Assembly (NCBI RefSeq): GCF_008831545.1
Contig: NZ_CP044523.1
Coordinates: forward strand, 496,001 to 560,000
Length of the DNA: 64,000 nucleotides
Reading direction: 5' to 3'
Origin: Halorussus halophilus
GTDB taxonomy: Archaea; Halobacteriota; Halobacteria; Halobacteriales; Haladaptataceae
Part shown: positions 53,709-62,183 of the stretch, piece after piece
Layout: every line of letters starts with the position of its first letter
How positions within the stretch are numbered: position 1 is the stretch's first letter
The notes under the pieces: generated by a model
Databases searched by the model: none
What the model saw: only the letters and a program-made list of their open reading frames with translations
Told to the model about the DNA's origin: nothing
Position numbers and translations under genes: made by a program

Positions 53709-56700
53709 CTACTGACCCCACTCTCTCTGGGTCTTCGGCCGGTCGCCGACCGACTGCACGTCGAGCGGGTCGTCTTTCGCGGCGAGCGCTTCCAGCGCGG
53801 CGCGTGCGCTCGCTTCCGTCGAGAAGTACGGCACTTCCTCTTCGACGGCCATCTCTAGGGCCTCGCGGTCGTCGGTGACGAGCAGGTCGATTTTCCCTCT
53901 CTTCAGGGCCTCCGTCACGTCGTCGAACGAGTCGAGGTCGTAGTACTCGCCGAACCCGTCGATGTCGAAGTCCACGACGGCGGTTCCACCCTCTTTCGGA
54001 ATCGGCGACCCCGTGGAGTCTTGGGCCTTGTCGTAGGCCTTCCCGAAGGTGTCTGCGGTGCCCATCACTTCGCCGGTGGACTTCATCTCCGGGCCGAGGC
54101 GCGGGTCGCTTCCCGGAAGACGGTCGAACGGCAGGACGACCTCTTTGACGCTAATCTGCTCGGGGACCTGCTCCTGTGCGTCGAGTTCTTTCAAGCTATC
54201 GCCCGCCATCACCTTCGCGGCGAGTTTCGCAATCGGAACATCCGTCGCCTTCGAGACGAACGGCACCGTACGGGAAGAACGCGGGTTGGCTTCGAGGACG
54301 TACACTTCGCCATCTTGCACTGCAAGTTGGACGTTCAGCAGGCCGACCGTATCCAACGCGGTGGCGATGTCTTCGACCACTTCGCGCACGCGGGCGAGTG
54401 TGTCGTCGGAAAGCGAGCGCGTCGGAATCAGGCAAGCCGAGTCGCCGGAGTGAACCCCCGCGCTCTCGACGTGTTCCATGATTCCCCCGATGAGTACGTC
54501 ATCGCCGTCGGCAACGGCGTCAACGTCTAGTTCGACTGCATCCGCGAGGAACTCGTCCACCAGAATCGGTTTGTCGGGCGAGACGCGCACTGCTTCCTCG
54601 ATGTACTCTTTCAGTTCGTCGTCGTCGGACACAACGTCCATCGCGCGGCCACCGAGGACGTAACTCGGGCGCACGAGGACCGGATAGCCGATGTCGTGGG
54701 CTAGTTCGAGGGCCTCATCCTTGCTGGTTGCCGACCCACCGATCGGTTGGCTGATGCCCATGTCGTCCATCAGGCGGTTGAACCGGTCGCGGTCTTCCGC
54801 GAGGTCCATCGCCTCGACGCTGGTGCCCAGAATCTCGCAGTCCAAATTCCGGCGTGCCAACTCGTCTTCGAGCGGGTCGCCGATGTCCACGCTAGTCTGG
54901 CCGCCGAACTGGACCATCACGCCGTCGGCGTTCGTCGTCTCGATGACGTCCGCGACCTCTTCGGCGGTAATCGGTTCGAAGAACAGGCCGTCGGAGGTGT
55001 CGTAGTCCGTCGAGACCGTCTCGGGGTTGTTGTTCACTACGTGGGCGTCGATGCCTTGTTCGCGCAGGGCGCGCACCGCGTGGACCGAGCAGTAGTCGAA
55101 CTCGACGCCCTGTCCGATGCGAATCGGGCCGCCGCCGACCACGACGACGCTCTCTACGTCCCTATCGACTTGGACTTCGTCTCTGCCGAGTCCCGCGCCG
55201 GGTCTGCGCGAGGAGTAGTAGTACGGCGTCGAGGCGGCGAACTCGCCCGCGCACGTATCGACTTGCTTGAAGTCGCGTTTCGGTGCGGCGGCTTCGACGG
55301 TTCCCACGTCCGCGCCAGCTTTCGCGGCGACCTGCTGGTTCGTGAAGCCAGTTTCTGCGGCTTGGGCGAAGTCGCCGTTCTGTGCGGCGACAGACGCTCC
55401 GGCGACGTTACCGAAGCGTTCGACGTACCACTCTTCGATGCCCGTGAGGTCCACTACGTCCGAGACGGTGTAACCGCGCTCGAAGGCTTCGAAGATGGCG
55501 TACGGGCGGTCGGGCGTCGGGGTTTCGAGGTACTCGGCTTCGAGCGTCTGGTCGGAAATATCCGTCCAGTCAACGTTCGGGTCGTACTCCGAGGACCTGA
55601 GAGCCTTCAGCATGGACTCTTCGAACGTCCGGCCGATGGCCATCGCCTCGCCGGTCGATTTCATCGCGGTACCGAGTTCGAACTCCACGTCGTCGAACTT
55701 GTCCTTGGGCCAGCGCGGCACCTTCGTCACCACGTAGTCGATTGCCGGTTCGAAGGCGGCGGTCGTCTCGCCGGTAATCTCGTTCTCGATTTCGTGGAGA
55801 CGCTTGCCGAGCGCGACCTTCGCCGTGACTCTGGCGATTGGGTAGCCAGTCGCCTTCGAGGCGAGCGCGGAGGAGCGCGAGACGCGGGGGTTGACCTCGA
55901 CGACGCGGTACTCGCCGCCGGGGGTGCCGTCGTCGCGCCACGCGAACTGGATGTTACAACCGCCTTGGATGCCCAAGTCCCGAATCACTTCGAGCGCGGC
56001 GTCGCGCATCTCTTGGTGTCCGTCGTCCGGGATGACTTGACTCGGGGTCACGACCGTCGATTCCCCGGTGTGAATCCCCATCGGGTCGATGTTCTCCATG
56101 TTGCAGATGATGACACAGGAGTCGCCCGCGTCGCGCATGACCTCGTATTCGAGTTCGACCCACCCGGAGATGGATTCGGTAATCAGGACCTCGCTGTTGC
56201 GCGAGAGGCGTAGGCCCTTCCTGACGCGGTCGTACAGTTCGTCCATCTCGTGGACGACGCCGGACCCCGACCCGCCGAGCGTGTAGGTCGTCCGGGAGAT
56301 GACGGGGAGGCCGCCGACTGCATCGACGGCGTCTTCGACGCGCCCCTGTACGTCCTCTTCGCTCAGTTCGGCGACTCGTTCGTCGTCGTCCAATTCGATG
56401 GTGGTCGAGCGCGGCACCGGTTGGTCCAACTCGTGCATCCGCTGGCGGAACAGTTCGCGGTCCTCCGTCGCGTAGATGGTGTCCAACGGAGTGCCCATGA
56501 TGTCCACGTCGTGCTCTTCGAGAACGCCCTCCTCGGAGAGTTCCGCCGTGACGTTCAGTCCGGTCTGGCCCCCGAGTCCGGCGATGACGCCGTCCGGGTT
56601 CTCCTTCGCGATGATTTCCGCGATGGCTTCGGTGGTGATGGGCTCGATGTACACCTCGTCGGCCATCTCGGGGTCGGTCATGATGGTCGCCGGATTCGAG

Positions 56701-56852
56701 TTGACCAGCACGACTCGCGCGCCCTCCTCCTGTAGCGCGCGGCACGCTTGTGCCCCAGAGTAGTCGAACTCCGCGGCCTGTCCGATCTGAATCGGTCCAC
56801 TCCCGATGAGCAGGATGGTCTGCCCTTCGCCAGCCTTGGTGTCCTCGGTCAT
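53709..56852 (-). CDS. carB: Carbamoyl-phosphate synthase large subunit
   Basis: Makes carbamoyl phosphate for arginine and pyrimidines from bicarbonate, ammonia (from CarA) and two ATP. The 1047 residues contain the duplicated ATP-grasp architecture: ILLIGSGPIQIGQAAEFDYS opens half one and VVVVGGGPIRIGQGVEFDYC opens half two. CNMENIDPMGIHTGESTVV and VEVNPRVSRSSALASKATGY lie in half one, and GIMEHVESAGVHSGDSACLI in half two. The last 110 residues form the MGS-like allosteric domain. A TATA-like box lies 29-35 nt upstream of the ATG. carA is not in the window. Confidence 0.96.
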   Translation of the reverse strand: MTEDTKAGEGQTILLIGSGPIQIGQAAEFDYSGAQACRALQEEGARVVLVNSNPATIMTDPEMADEVYIEPITTEAIAEIIAKENPDGVIAGLGGQTGLNVTAELSEEGVLEEHDVDIMGTPLDTIYATEDRELFRQRMHELDQPVPRSTTIELDDDERVAELSEEDVQGRVEDAVDAVGGLPVISRTTYTLGGSGSGVVHEMDELYDRVRKGLRLSRNSEVLITESISGWVELEYEVMRDAGDSCVIICNMENIDPMGIHTGESTVVTPSQVIPDDGHQEMRDAALEVIRDLGIQGGCNIQFAWRDDGTPGGEYRVVEVNPRVSRSSALASKATGYPIARVTAKVALGKRLHEIENEITGETTAAFEPAIDYVVTKVPRWPKDKFDDVEFELGTAMKSTGEAMAIGRTFEESMLKALRSSEYDPNVDWTDISDQTLEAEYLETPTPDRPYAIFEAFERGYTVSDVVDLTGIEEWYVERFGNVAGASVAAQNGDFAQAAETGFTNQQVAAKAGADVGTVEAAAPKRDFKQVDTCAGEFAASTPYYYSSRRPGAGLGRDEVQVDRDVESVVVVGGGPIRIGQGVEFDYCSVHAVRALREQGIDAHVVNNNPETVSTDYDTSDGLFFEPITAEEVADVIETTNADGVMVQFGGQTSVDIGDPLEDELARRNLDCEILGTSVEAMDLAEDRDRFNRLMDDMGISQPIGGSATSKDEALELAHDIGYPVLVRPSYVLGGRAMDVVSDDDELKEYIEEAVRVSPDKPILVDEFLADAVELDVDAVADGDDVLIGGIMEHVESAGVHSGDSACLIPTRSLSDDTLARVREVVEDIATALDTVGLLNVQLAVQDGEVYVLEANPRSSRTVPFVSKATDVPIAKLAAKVMAGDSLKELDAQEQVPEQISVKEVVLPFDRLPGSDPRLGPEMKSTGEVMGTADTFGKAYDKAQDSTGSPIPKEGGTAVVDFDIDGFGEYYDLDSFDDVTEALKRGKIDLLVTDDREALEMAVEEEVPYFSTEASARAALEALAAKDDPLDVQSVGDRPKTQREWGQ

Positions 56853-56880
56853 CTGTTATACGTTCGAAGTTCGTTCATCG

Positions 56881-56887
56881 TAATAAG
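56881..56887 (-). promoter_or_regulatory. TATA-like box of carB
   Basis: Minus-strand CTTATTA lies 29-35 nt before the ATG at 56850-56852, consistent with a leaderless transcript. Confidence 0.5.
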
Positions 56888-57039
56888 TCCGACGATAGAT
56901 TGCGAGTTCCGTAATGGAATTTCGAATATCGGAATTTGGGTATGGTTGGCACGGGGAGTGAGTGTCGGACAGGGCGGAAAGTGGTCGGAAACGGCCGGTG
57001 AGACAATCCACGGGAAACGGCCGGTGGACCATATGGAGG

Positions 57040-57375
57040 GTGGGACTGAAAGGGGCCGCGTGCTAAACGAACCCCGACGAAGCAAGCACCGCAGGCTTAG
57101 CCAAGGAGCGCAGCAAGTCGCGGGAGTTTAGCGAGCGGGGGCTTTCGAAGAAGAAACAGCAGTTGTGCTGATTGCTACGTAGAAATACCAAACCAAGAGG
57201 AAGCTAGCTACTCCCGGTGCCTAGAAGACCGCACCGCACAGCACCGCACGGGCCACACGCCTCCCCAACCGACTGCGCTTCTCGACCTCCGCTACTCTCC
57301 GGTCTGCGATGCTCATCCCTCGCGCGACGGTCGGCGCAACACCCTTCGGGGTTACGCCAGCGCACGCCGAACCAT
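57040..57375 (+). repeat. Dispersed intergenic repeat, copy R5 (full)
   Basis: Modules: A, GTGGGACTGAAAGGGGCCGC (57040-57059); B, CGGGGGCTTTCGAAGAAGAA (57136-57155); C, AAGCTAGCTACTCCCGGTGC from 57201, then AGACCGCACCGCAC; D, GCCACACGCCTCCCCAACCG (57252-57271), then ACTGCGCT; tail GCTCATCCCTCGCGCGACGG (57311-57330). Modules A and B are identical to R4 over 16-20 bases, while the hairpin sequence between A and B differs. Confidence 0.75.
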
Positions 57376-57454
57376 TGACAACCCAGTCTCCGTACTTTTC
57401 CCCCTCTCCTAGCAACCGAAGAGCGTTTTACCCATCCCACAAAATTCAGTCCCA

Positions 57455-58042
57455 ATGAGTACCGACGACGCGCCGTCGAGCGCCACCACCGCCGCAACCG
57501 ACGAAGTCCACGAGAACGCAAAGCAGGACGTTATCGTGGTCGATGCAGACGACAACGAGCAAGGACTAGCGAACCGCCTCGACGCCCACACCGGCGACGG
57601 CACGCGCCACCGGGCGTTCACCTCGCTCGTGTTCGACGGCGACGGCAACATCTTGTTGGCCCAGCGCGCGCCCGGCAAGCGCCTCTGGGGGTCGTGGTGG
57701 GACGGTACCGTCGCCTCCCATCCCGTGCAGGGCCAGAGCCAAGAGGCGGCCACCCGCCAGCGACTCGACGAAGAGTTGGGCATCACGCCCGACCAGTACG
57801 ACGACCTGCGCGTGACCGACCGCTTCGAGTACAAGCGCTACTTCGAGAACGCGGGCGTCGAACACGAGGTCTGTGCCGTGCTGAAAGTGACCCTAGACGA
57901 CCTGAGTCTCGACCCCGACGAAGAAGAGGTCGCGGGCCTGATGTGGGTTCCCTACGAGCGCCTGCACGACCACCCCGAGTGGTATCGCCAACTGCGTCTC
58001 TGCCCGTGGTTCGAAATCGCGATGCGCCGCGACTTCGAGTAA
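57455..58042 (+). CDS. idi: Isopentenyl-diphosphate delta-isomerase, type I (Nudix)
   Basis: Interconverts IPP and DMAPP. A 195-residue Nudix-fold protein with HRAFTSLVFDGDGNILLAQR, LWGSWWDGTVASHP, the Nudix-like helix QEAATRQRLDEELG, and VEHEVCAVLKV, which carries the catalytic Glu. By alignment with E. coli Idi (VCGHP, active-site Cys67), this protein has VASHP, so the Cys is replaced by Ala. The overall match is otherwise good. Haloarchaea often have a type II isomerase as well, so this enzyme may be altered or serve another diphosphate. Confidence 0.85.
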   Translation: MSTDDAPSSATTAATDEVHENAKQDVIVVDADDNEQGLANRLDAHTGDGTRHRAFTSLVFDGDGNILLAQRAPGKRLWGSWWDGTVASHPVQGQSQEAATRQRLDEELGITPDQYDDLRVTDRFEYKRYFENAGVEHEVCAVLKVTLDDLSLDPDEEEVAGLMWVPYERLHDHPEWYRQLRLCPWFEIAMRRDFE

Positions 58043-58159
58043 CGACTCCACCTCTCCGGCCCTCCAACGTTTTCACCGCGCCGCGCGTACGCCCGCGAGC
58101 AGTACGCTGGCAACCAACTCGCGGTCTTCCACGACGCCGAGTCGCTCACCGACGAGCAG

Positions 58160-58984
58160 ATGCAGCGTCTCACGCGCGAAACCAACTACTCGGAGGCGAC
58201 GTTCGTCGAGTCTACGACCGACCCCTACGACGTGCGTATCTTCGACCCCGTAGAAGAACTGCCGTTCGCCGGTCATCCGACGCTCGGCACCGCGTTCGTC
58301 CTCCGGGAGTACGTCTGCGAGGACAGTCCCGACGAACTAACCCTGAACCTCGGCGTCGGCGAGATTCCCGTCTGGGTCGAGCGCGAGGGCGGGGAAGAAA
58401 TCTTCTGGATGCGCCAGATTCCGCCGTCCTTCAAGGGGACAATCGACCACGAACTCGCGGCGCGCGTGCTGAGTCTAGCCGAATCGGACATCGACCACGA
58501 CTACCCAGTACAACTCGTCTCGACCGGTCTGCCGACGCTCGTCGTCCCCCTCGAATCGCTCGATGCACTCCAGCGCGCCGAGACGAACCACGACCCCTAC
58601 TACGAGGAGCTAATCGAACCATACGGCAATCTGAATATCCTGCTGTTCGCGCCAGAGTCACACGGAGACGGGGACCAGTCCGAAGAAGCGCCTGAAGACA
58701 ACGACCTCAGCGTTCGCGTGTTCGCCGACTGCGGGGGCGTTCCGGAAGACCCTGCAACTGGCTCATCGAACGGCTGTCTGGCGGCGTATCTCGTGGCGAA
58801 CGACTACTTCGACGGCGAACGAATCGACGTGAGGGTCGAACAGGGCTACGAAATGGACCGACCCTCGCTCCTGTACTTGCGCGCGTCTCGAACCGACGCG
58901 GACGGCGAAAACGAAGCAGTTCCGACCATCGAAGTCGAGGTCGGTGGCCGCGTGATTCCGGTCGCCGAAGGACGACTCATCTGA
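58160..58984 (+). CDS. PhzF-family protein lacking a start for its N-terminal strand
   Basis: A 274-residue frame from the ATG at 58160 with PhzF hallmarks: [10 protein letters not shown] (catalytic Glu), [16 protein letters not shown] and [17 protein letters not shown]. In the family the sequence Y-A-G-N-Q-L-A-V-F precedes this Met. That motif is in frame upstream (58103-58129), but no ATG, GTG or TTG precedes it before a short Arg-rich run. So either the 5' end is lost, an unusual start is used, or a sequencing error hides it. The idi stop is only 60 nt before the motif. Substrate unknown. Confidence 0.7.
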   Translation: MQRLTRETNYSEATFVESTTDPYDVRIFDPVEELPFAGHPTLGTAFVLREYVCEDSPDELTLNLGVGEIPVWVEREGGEEIFWMRQIPPSFKGTIDHELAARVLSLAESDIDHDYPVQLVSTGLPTLVVPLESLDALQRAETNHDPYYEELIEPYGNLNILLFAPESHGDGDQSEEAPEDNDLSVRVFADCGGVPEDPATGSSNGCLAAYLVANDYFDGERIDVRVEQGYEMDRPSLLYLRASRTDADGENEAVPTIEVEVGGRVIPVAEGRLI

Positions 58985-59011
58985 CTGCAACTGGCTACTC
59001 GCTCCGACTGA

Positions 59012-59644
59012 CTACTCTCTGCTCGCCAATCCGGCGAGATGTCCGGCCTCTTCGACGATGATGCGCTCGGCACCGAGACGTGCGGCGTTCTCGCTGCCCG
59101 GCAGGCAGAAGACGGGGGTGCCGTCGGCGATGCCCGCTCGCGCGCGCGTGCCGACGACTTTGGTGCCGATTTCGTCGTGCGAGAGCAGCCTGAACAACTC
59201 GCCGAAGCCCGGCAGTTCCTTGTCGAACAGCGGCGCGACGGCCTCGATGGTCACGTCGTCAGGCGTGACGCCAGTGCCGCCAGTCGTGACCACCGCGTCA
59301 ACGTCGGAGCGTCCGACCAGTCCGTCCACTGCGCTCTGGACGCCGTCGAAGTCGTCGGCGACGAGGTCGCGACTCACGACTCGGTCGCCGTCGCGCTCCA
59401 GTATCTCCACGATGGCGTCGCCGGAGGGGTCGTCCGAGAGCGACCGCGAGGACGAGACGGTGACGACCGCGACGCCGAGCGACTCGATGTCGTGATGGTG
59501 GTGGTCGTCGGTCTCGGCGTCGTGGTCGTGGGTCTCTTCGGGCGTTTCGTCGTGTGTCGGTTCGGGTTCCTCGGTCTCTGTCTCGGCTTTCTTTTCGTCC
59601 TCGTCGTCGCTTCGCCGGGTGTCACGCGATTGGAAATCGACCAT
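59012..59644 (-). CDS. Molybdopterin biosynthesis protein MoaB/MogA type
   Basis: A 210-residue protein. The MoCF/MoaB domain (about 55-210) has the molybdopterin-binding motif [18 protein letters not shown], preceded by [18 protein letters not shown] and followed by [16 protein letters not shown]. It adenylates or helps process molybdopterin. An N-terminal extension of about 50 residues is acidic and His-rich ([14 protein letters not shown]), unusual for the family and a possible metal reservoir. The ATG at 59644 was chosen over one eight codons upstream. Confidence 0.88.
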   Translation of the reverse strand: MVDFQSRDTRRSDDEDEKKAETETEEPEPTHDETPEETHDHDAETDDHHHHDIESLGVAVVTVSSSRSLSDDPSGDAIVEILERDGDRVVSRDLVADDFDGVQSAVDGLVGRSDVDAVVTTGGTGVTPDDVTIEAVAPLFDKELPGFGELFRLLSHDEIGTKVVGTRARAGIADGTPVFCLPGSENAARLGAERIIVEEAGHLAGLASRE

Positions 59645-60009
59645 AGAACGTAATTCGGCCGCCATCACGTAAAATCAACGCCGTTATATTTCTATTGTGT
59701 TGGATTAGCTACTGCTTGTTGGTTGGAAGGGAGGCATTCGGACGTGACTGTCGAGAGGCGACGGGACAGCAGCACAGCAGTGCGACGGGAACGAACTGAC
59801 TACTTCCTCAGTGTTGTGACGGCTTCAGTGCTGTCCGCAGACTCGATGGACGACGCTACGGAATAGCGTCCTCAGATTTGGTTGTCAATCCCCAGAGTAG
59901 TGTTGGTGATAAAAGCCGATTACACAACTACTTCACAGAACCATGCCACTTTTTCGCACACATCGCCGTTTGGAATACTACTTTATCCTCTCGAACCCAC
60001 CACCAGACC
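59645..60009. other. 365-bp intergenic region upstream of the oxidoreductase
   Basis: No gene. A TATA-like TTTATCC (59982-59988) lies 22-28 nt before the ATG at 60010. Elsewhere it is AT-richer with scattered short repeats, and no clear copy of the dispersed element was seen. Confidence 0.45.
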
Positions 60010-61056
60010 ATGAAAGCAGTCCAGTTCAGCGAACACGGCGACCGGGACGTAATCGAGTACGGCGAGTTCCCGGACCCAACGCCGGACCGCGACGAAGTCC
60101 TCGTGGACATCAAGGCAGGCGCGCTCAACCACCTCGACGTGTGGACTCGAAAGGGTCTGCCGGGTCTCGACCTCGACATGCCACACGTTCCGGGGAGCGA
60201 CGGCGCGGGCGTCGTTCTCGAAGTCGGCGAAGACGTGACTCGGTTCGAAGCGGGCGACCGCGTCGCGGTTTCGGCGGGCGTCTCCTGTGGGAAGTGCGAG
60301 TTCTGCCGCCACGGCGAACATTCCCTCTGTAAGGGCTACCACATCATCGGCGAACACGTCCGGGGCGTCCACAGCGAGATGGCTGCGGTTCCGGAAGCTA
60401 ATCTCGTCCCCGTACCGGAAGGCGTCTCGTGGGAGACTGCCGCCGCAGCACCGCTCGTGTTCCAGACCGCGTGGCGGATGCTGGTCGTGCGCGCAGACGT
60501 ACAACCCGGCGAGAAAGTCCTCGTGTTGGGAGCCTCGGGTGGCGTCGGCCACGCCGCAGTACAAATCGCGGACTACATCGGCGCGGAAGTGTACGCCACC
60601 GGGAGCAGTCAGGAAAAGCTCGACCACGCGAAAGAGATGGGCGCGGAGTACGCCATCAACTACGCCGAGGAGGACTTCGCCGACAAAATTAGCGAACTCA
60701 CCGGCAAGCGCGGTGTGGACGTAGTGGTGGACCACATCGGCAAGGAGACGTACCCCGATTCGCTGAAGAGTCTGGCGAAGGGCGGCCGACTCGTCACCTG
60801 CGGCGCGACCACCGGCCCGAACCCCGGCGCGGGACTCAACCGCATCTTCTGGAACCAACTCTCGATTCTCGGTTCGACGATGGCGAGCCACGGCGAGGCC
60901 GACGACGTACTCGAACTCGTCTGGAAGGGCGAGTTCGAACCAGCCATCCGGGAGGTCCTGCCGATGAGCGAGGCCGACCGGGCACACGAGATGCTCGAAG
61001 AACGCGAAGGCTTCGGCAAGGTCGTCGTCGTCCCTGACAGCGAGTACGACCGCTAA
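60010..61056 (+). CDS. Zinc-type medium-chain dehydrogenase (quinone reductase-like)
   Basis: A 348-residue MDR oxidoreductase. MKAVQFSEHGDRDVIEYGEF and HVPGSDGAGVVLEVGEDVTR begin the catalytic domain. The structural zinc lobe CGKCEFCRHGEHSLC is complete. The catalytic zinc Cys expected near ALNHLDVWTR is absent, so this may be a reductase without catalytic zinc. The Rossmann motif GASGGVGHAAVQIADYIGAE selects NAD(P). A 2-bp gap to the 61059 gene implies an operon. Confidence 0.9.
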   Translation: MKAVQFSEHGDRDVIEYGEFPDPTPDRDEVLVDIKAGALNHLDVWTRKGLPGLDLDMPHVPGSDGAGVVLEVGEDVTRFEAGDRVAVSAGVSCGKCEFCRHGEHSLCKGYHIIGEHVRGVHSEMAAVPEANLVPVPEGVSWETAAAAPLVFQTAWRMLVVRADVQPGEKVLVLGASGGVGHAAVQIADYIGAEVYATGSSQEKLDHAKEMGAEYAINYAEEDFADKISELTGKRGVDVVVDHIGKETYPDSLKSLAKGGRLVTCGATTGPNPGAGLNRIFWNQLSILGSTMASHGEADDVLELVWKGEFEPAIREVLPMSEADRAHEMLEEREGFGKVVVVPDSEYDR

Positions 61057-61058
61057 GC

Positions 61059-61334
61059 ATGGGCGAGGACACCTACACTCATCGCCCGGGCAAGGTAGAC
61101 AACGACCGCGAAGACGTGGCCGAGAACGCTCCCATCGAGCGCGGCAAGGAGTCGTTCGTCTGGCGCGACTGGCTACTGGTCGGTCTCATCGCAGTCTGTT
61201 TCCTCGTCATCCCCGCGACGATTCTGGTACTCCCGCCAGTGCGACCGTTCAAATTTGCCTACCTCGTGTTGCCGCTGATTCCGGCGGTCCTGCTCGGTCT
61301 AGTCGCGGTCTGGTCGGCGCAGCGCGGTGAGTGA
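61059..61334 (+). CDS. Small two-helix membrane protein
   Basis: A 91-residue protein with a charged N-terminus (REDVAENAPIERGKES) and two helices (WLLVGLIAVCFLVIPATILV and FAYLVLPLIPAVLLGLVAVW). It begins 2 bp after the dehydrogenase stop, so co-expression is likely. Function unknown. Confidence 0.75.
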   Translation: MGEDTYTHRPGKVDNDREDVAENAPIERGKESFVWRDWLLVGLIAVCFLVIPATILVLPPVRPFKFAYLVLPLIPAVLLGLVAVWSAQRGE

Positions 61335-61706
61335 ACTCGGGACTGTTTTCGGAGGTGGATTTGGCGTTCTGGTTTTCGTGGATTTTGACTGACGAACTGG
61401 CGCGCGCGGCGCGACCCTCGTGGTCGCGACCTGTTCGCGCGAGGGACGAGACTTGCGAGACGCTTCGCGTCTCGCTGATCTGCGGATGTACTCCGCAGAC
61501 AACGCAACTTGGAGGACGCGCCGATGCGCGGCCTCCTAAAATGAGAAGCGAGTCGGTTGGGGAGGACGTGGCTCTCGCAGTGCGGTGCGGAGCGGTGCGG
61601 TCTTTGCACGGCTTTGTATCGGGAGTAGCTAACTTCGTCGTGATGTTCACTAGAAGTCGTATTCTCGTTCTACCTTTCTCCTGTTCGCACCGACGCCAAC
61701 TCACCC
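61335..61706. other. 372-bp intergenic region holding repeat copy R6
   Basis: No supported gene; the minus frames are Arg/Ser-rich. It holds the hairpin array and core of repeat copy R6 (about 61455-61632). Confidence 0.6.
61455..61632 (-). repeat. Dispersed intergenic repeat, copy R6 with three hairpins
   Basis: Three hairpins in a row: GCGAGACGC/GCGTCTCGC (61455-61463 and 61467-61475), TCTGCGGA/TCCGCAGA (61479-61486 and 61492-61499) and GGAGG..GCGC/GCGC..CCTCC (61511-61536). Then module D (GTCGGTTGGGGAGGACGTGG, from about 61552) and C (TATCGGGAGTAGCTAAC, near 61617-61633) follow in the minus orientation. Module A was not seen. Confidence 0.7.
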
Positions 61707-62150
61707 CTACTCCTCAACCACACGGACTTGTTCCCGGACGAACTCATCGCCGGTCCAGTTCCACGAACCCAGTGACCACTCTCCATCGTCGCAAAACAGA
61801 ATCACGTACGACTTGTCCGGCCACGTCGCCTCCGCAACGTCAGTCGCGCTCGGTTCCGGCGGGCCAGCGGGATGCGAGTGGTAGAATCCGACGACCTCGC
61901 GGCCGTTCGCCTCGATTTCCTCCATGACCGCCAATTGCTCGCGTGGGTCAATTTCGTATCGTGATTGTTGGTTTATAGCGGTGTTTTCGACGGAATGCTG
62001 GCGCTCGACGAAACGCTCGCCAACGGCGTCCTCGCTACCCTGCTCGTTGCTTTTCCCAGCCAAAATTCCACAGACCTCCGCAGGCGCGCCCGAACGAGCG
62101 TGCGCGACCAGTTCGTCCCGAACCGCCGCGGAAATCACGAGTTGTCCCAT
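61707..62150 (-). CDS. Desampylase (JAMM/MPN+ metalloprotease)
   Basis: A 147-residue JAMM protease that should cleave SAMPs from conjugates. The zinc motif H-S-H-P-x(7)-S/T-x(2)-D is complete: GFYHSHPAGPPEPSATDVAE. The N-terminal segment PAEVCGILAGK holds the upstream Glu. It resembles Haloferax HvJAMM1. The ATG at 62150 is preferred over a GTG one codon earlier. The gene starts 33 bp after the membrane gene 62184-63251 on the same strand, so the two probably form an operon. Confidence 0.92.
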   Translation of the reverse strand: MGQLVISAAVRDELVAHARSGAPAEVCGILAGKSNEQGSEDAVGERFVERQHSVENTAINQQSRYEIDPREQLAVMEEIEANGREVVGFYHSHPAGPPEPSATDVAEATWPDKSYVILFCDDGEWSLGSWNWTGDEFVREQVRVVEE

Positions 62151-62183
62151 CACGTCTCACCTGCGTCACTCGCGACTCTCATC

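Larger units (their letters stand above)
56853..57454. other. 602-bp intergenic region with carB promoter and repeat copy R5
   Basis: The 56853-57040 part is AT-rich and holds the carB promoter; a CCGATATTCGAAATTCC direct/inverted word set lies near 56915-56935. 57040-57375 is a dispersed repeat copy. No gene is supported: the minus frames here are Arg/Gly-rich. Confidence 0.6.

Noticed and set aside
54747-56213. 488-codon plus-strand frame inside carB
   Set aside because: Antisense shadow of carB; composition is Val/Arg/Asp-rich with no motif.
48695-57060. GGGACTGAAAGGGG words as CRISPR repeats or leader
   Set aside because: They occur once per intergenic copy with no spacer array; they belong to the dispersed element.
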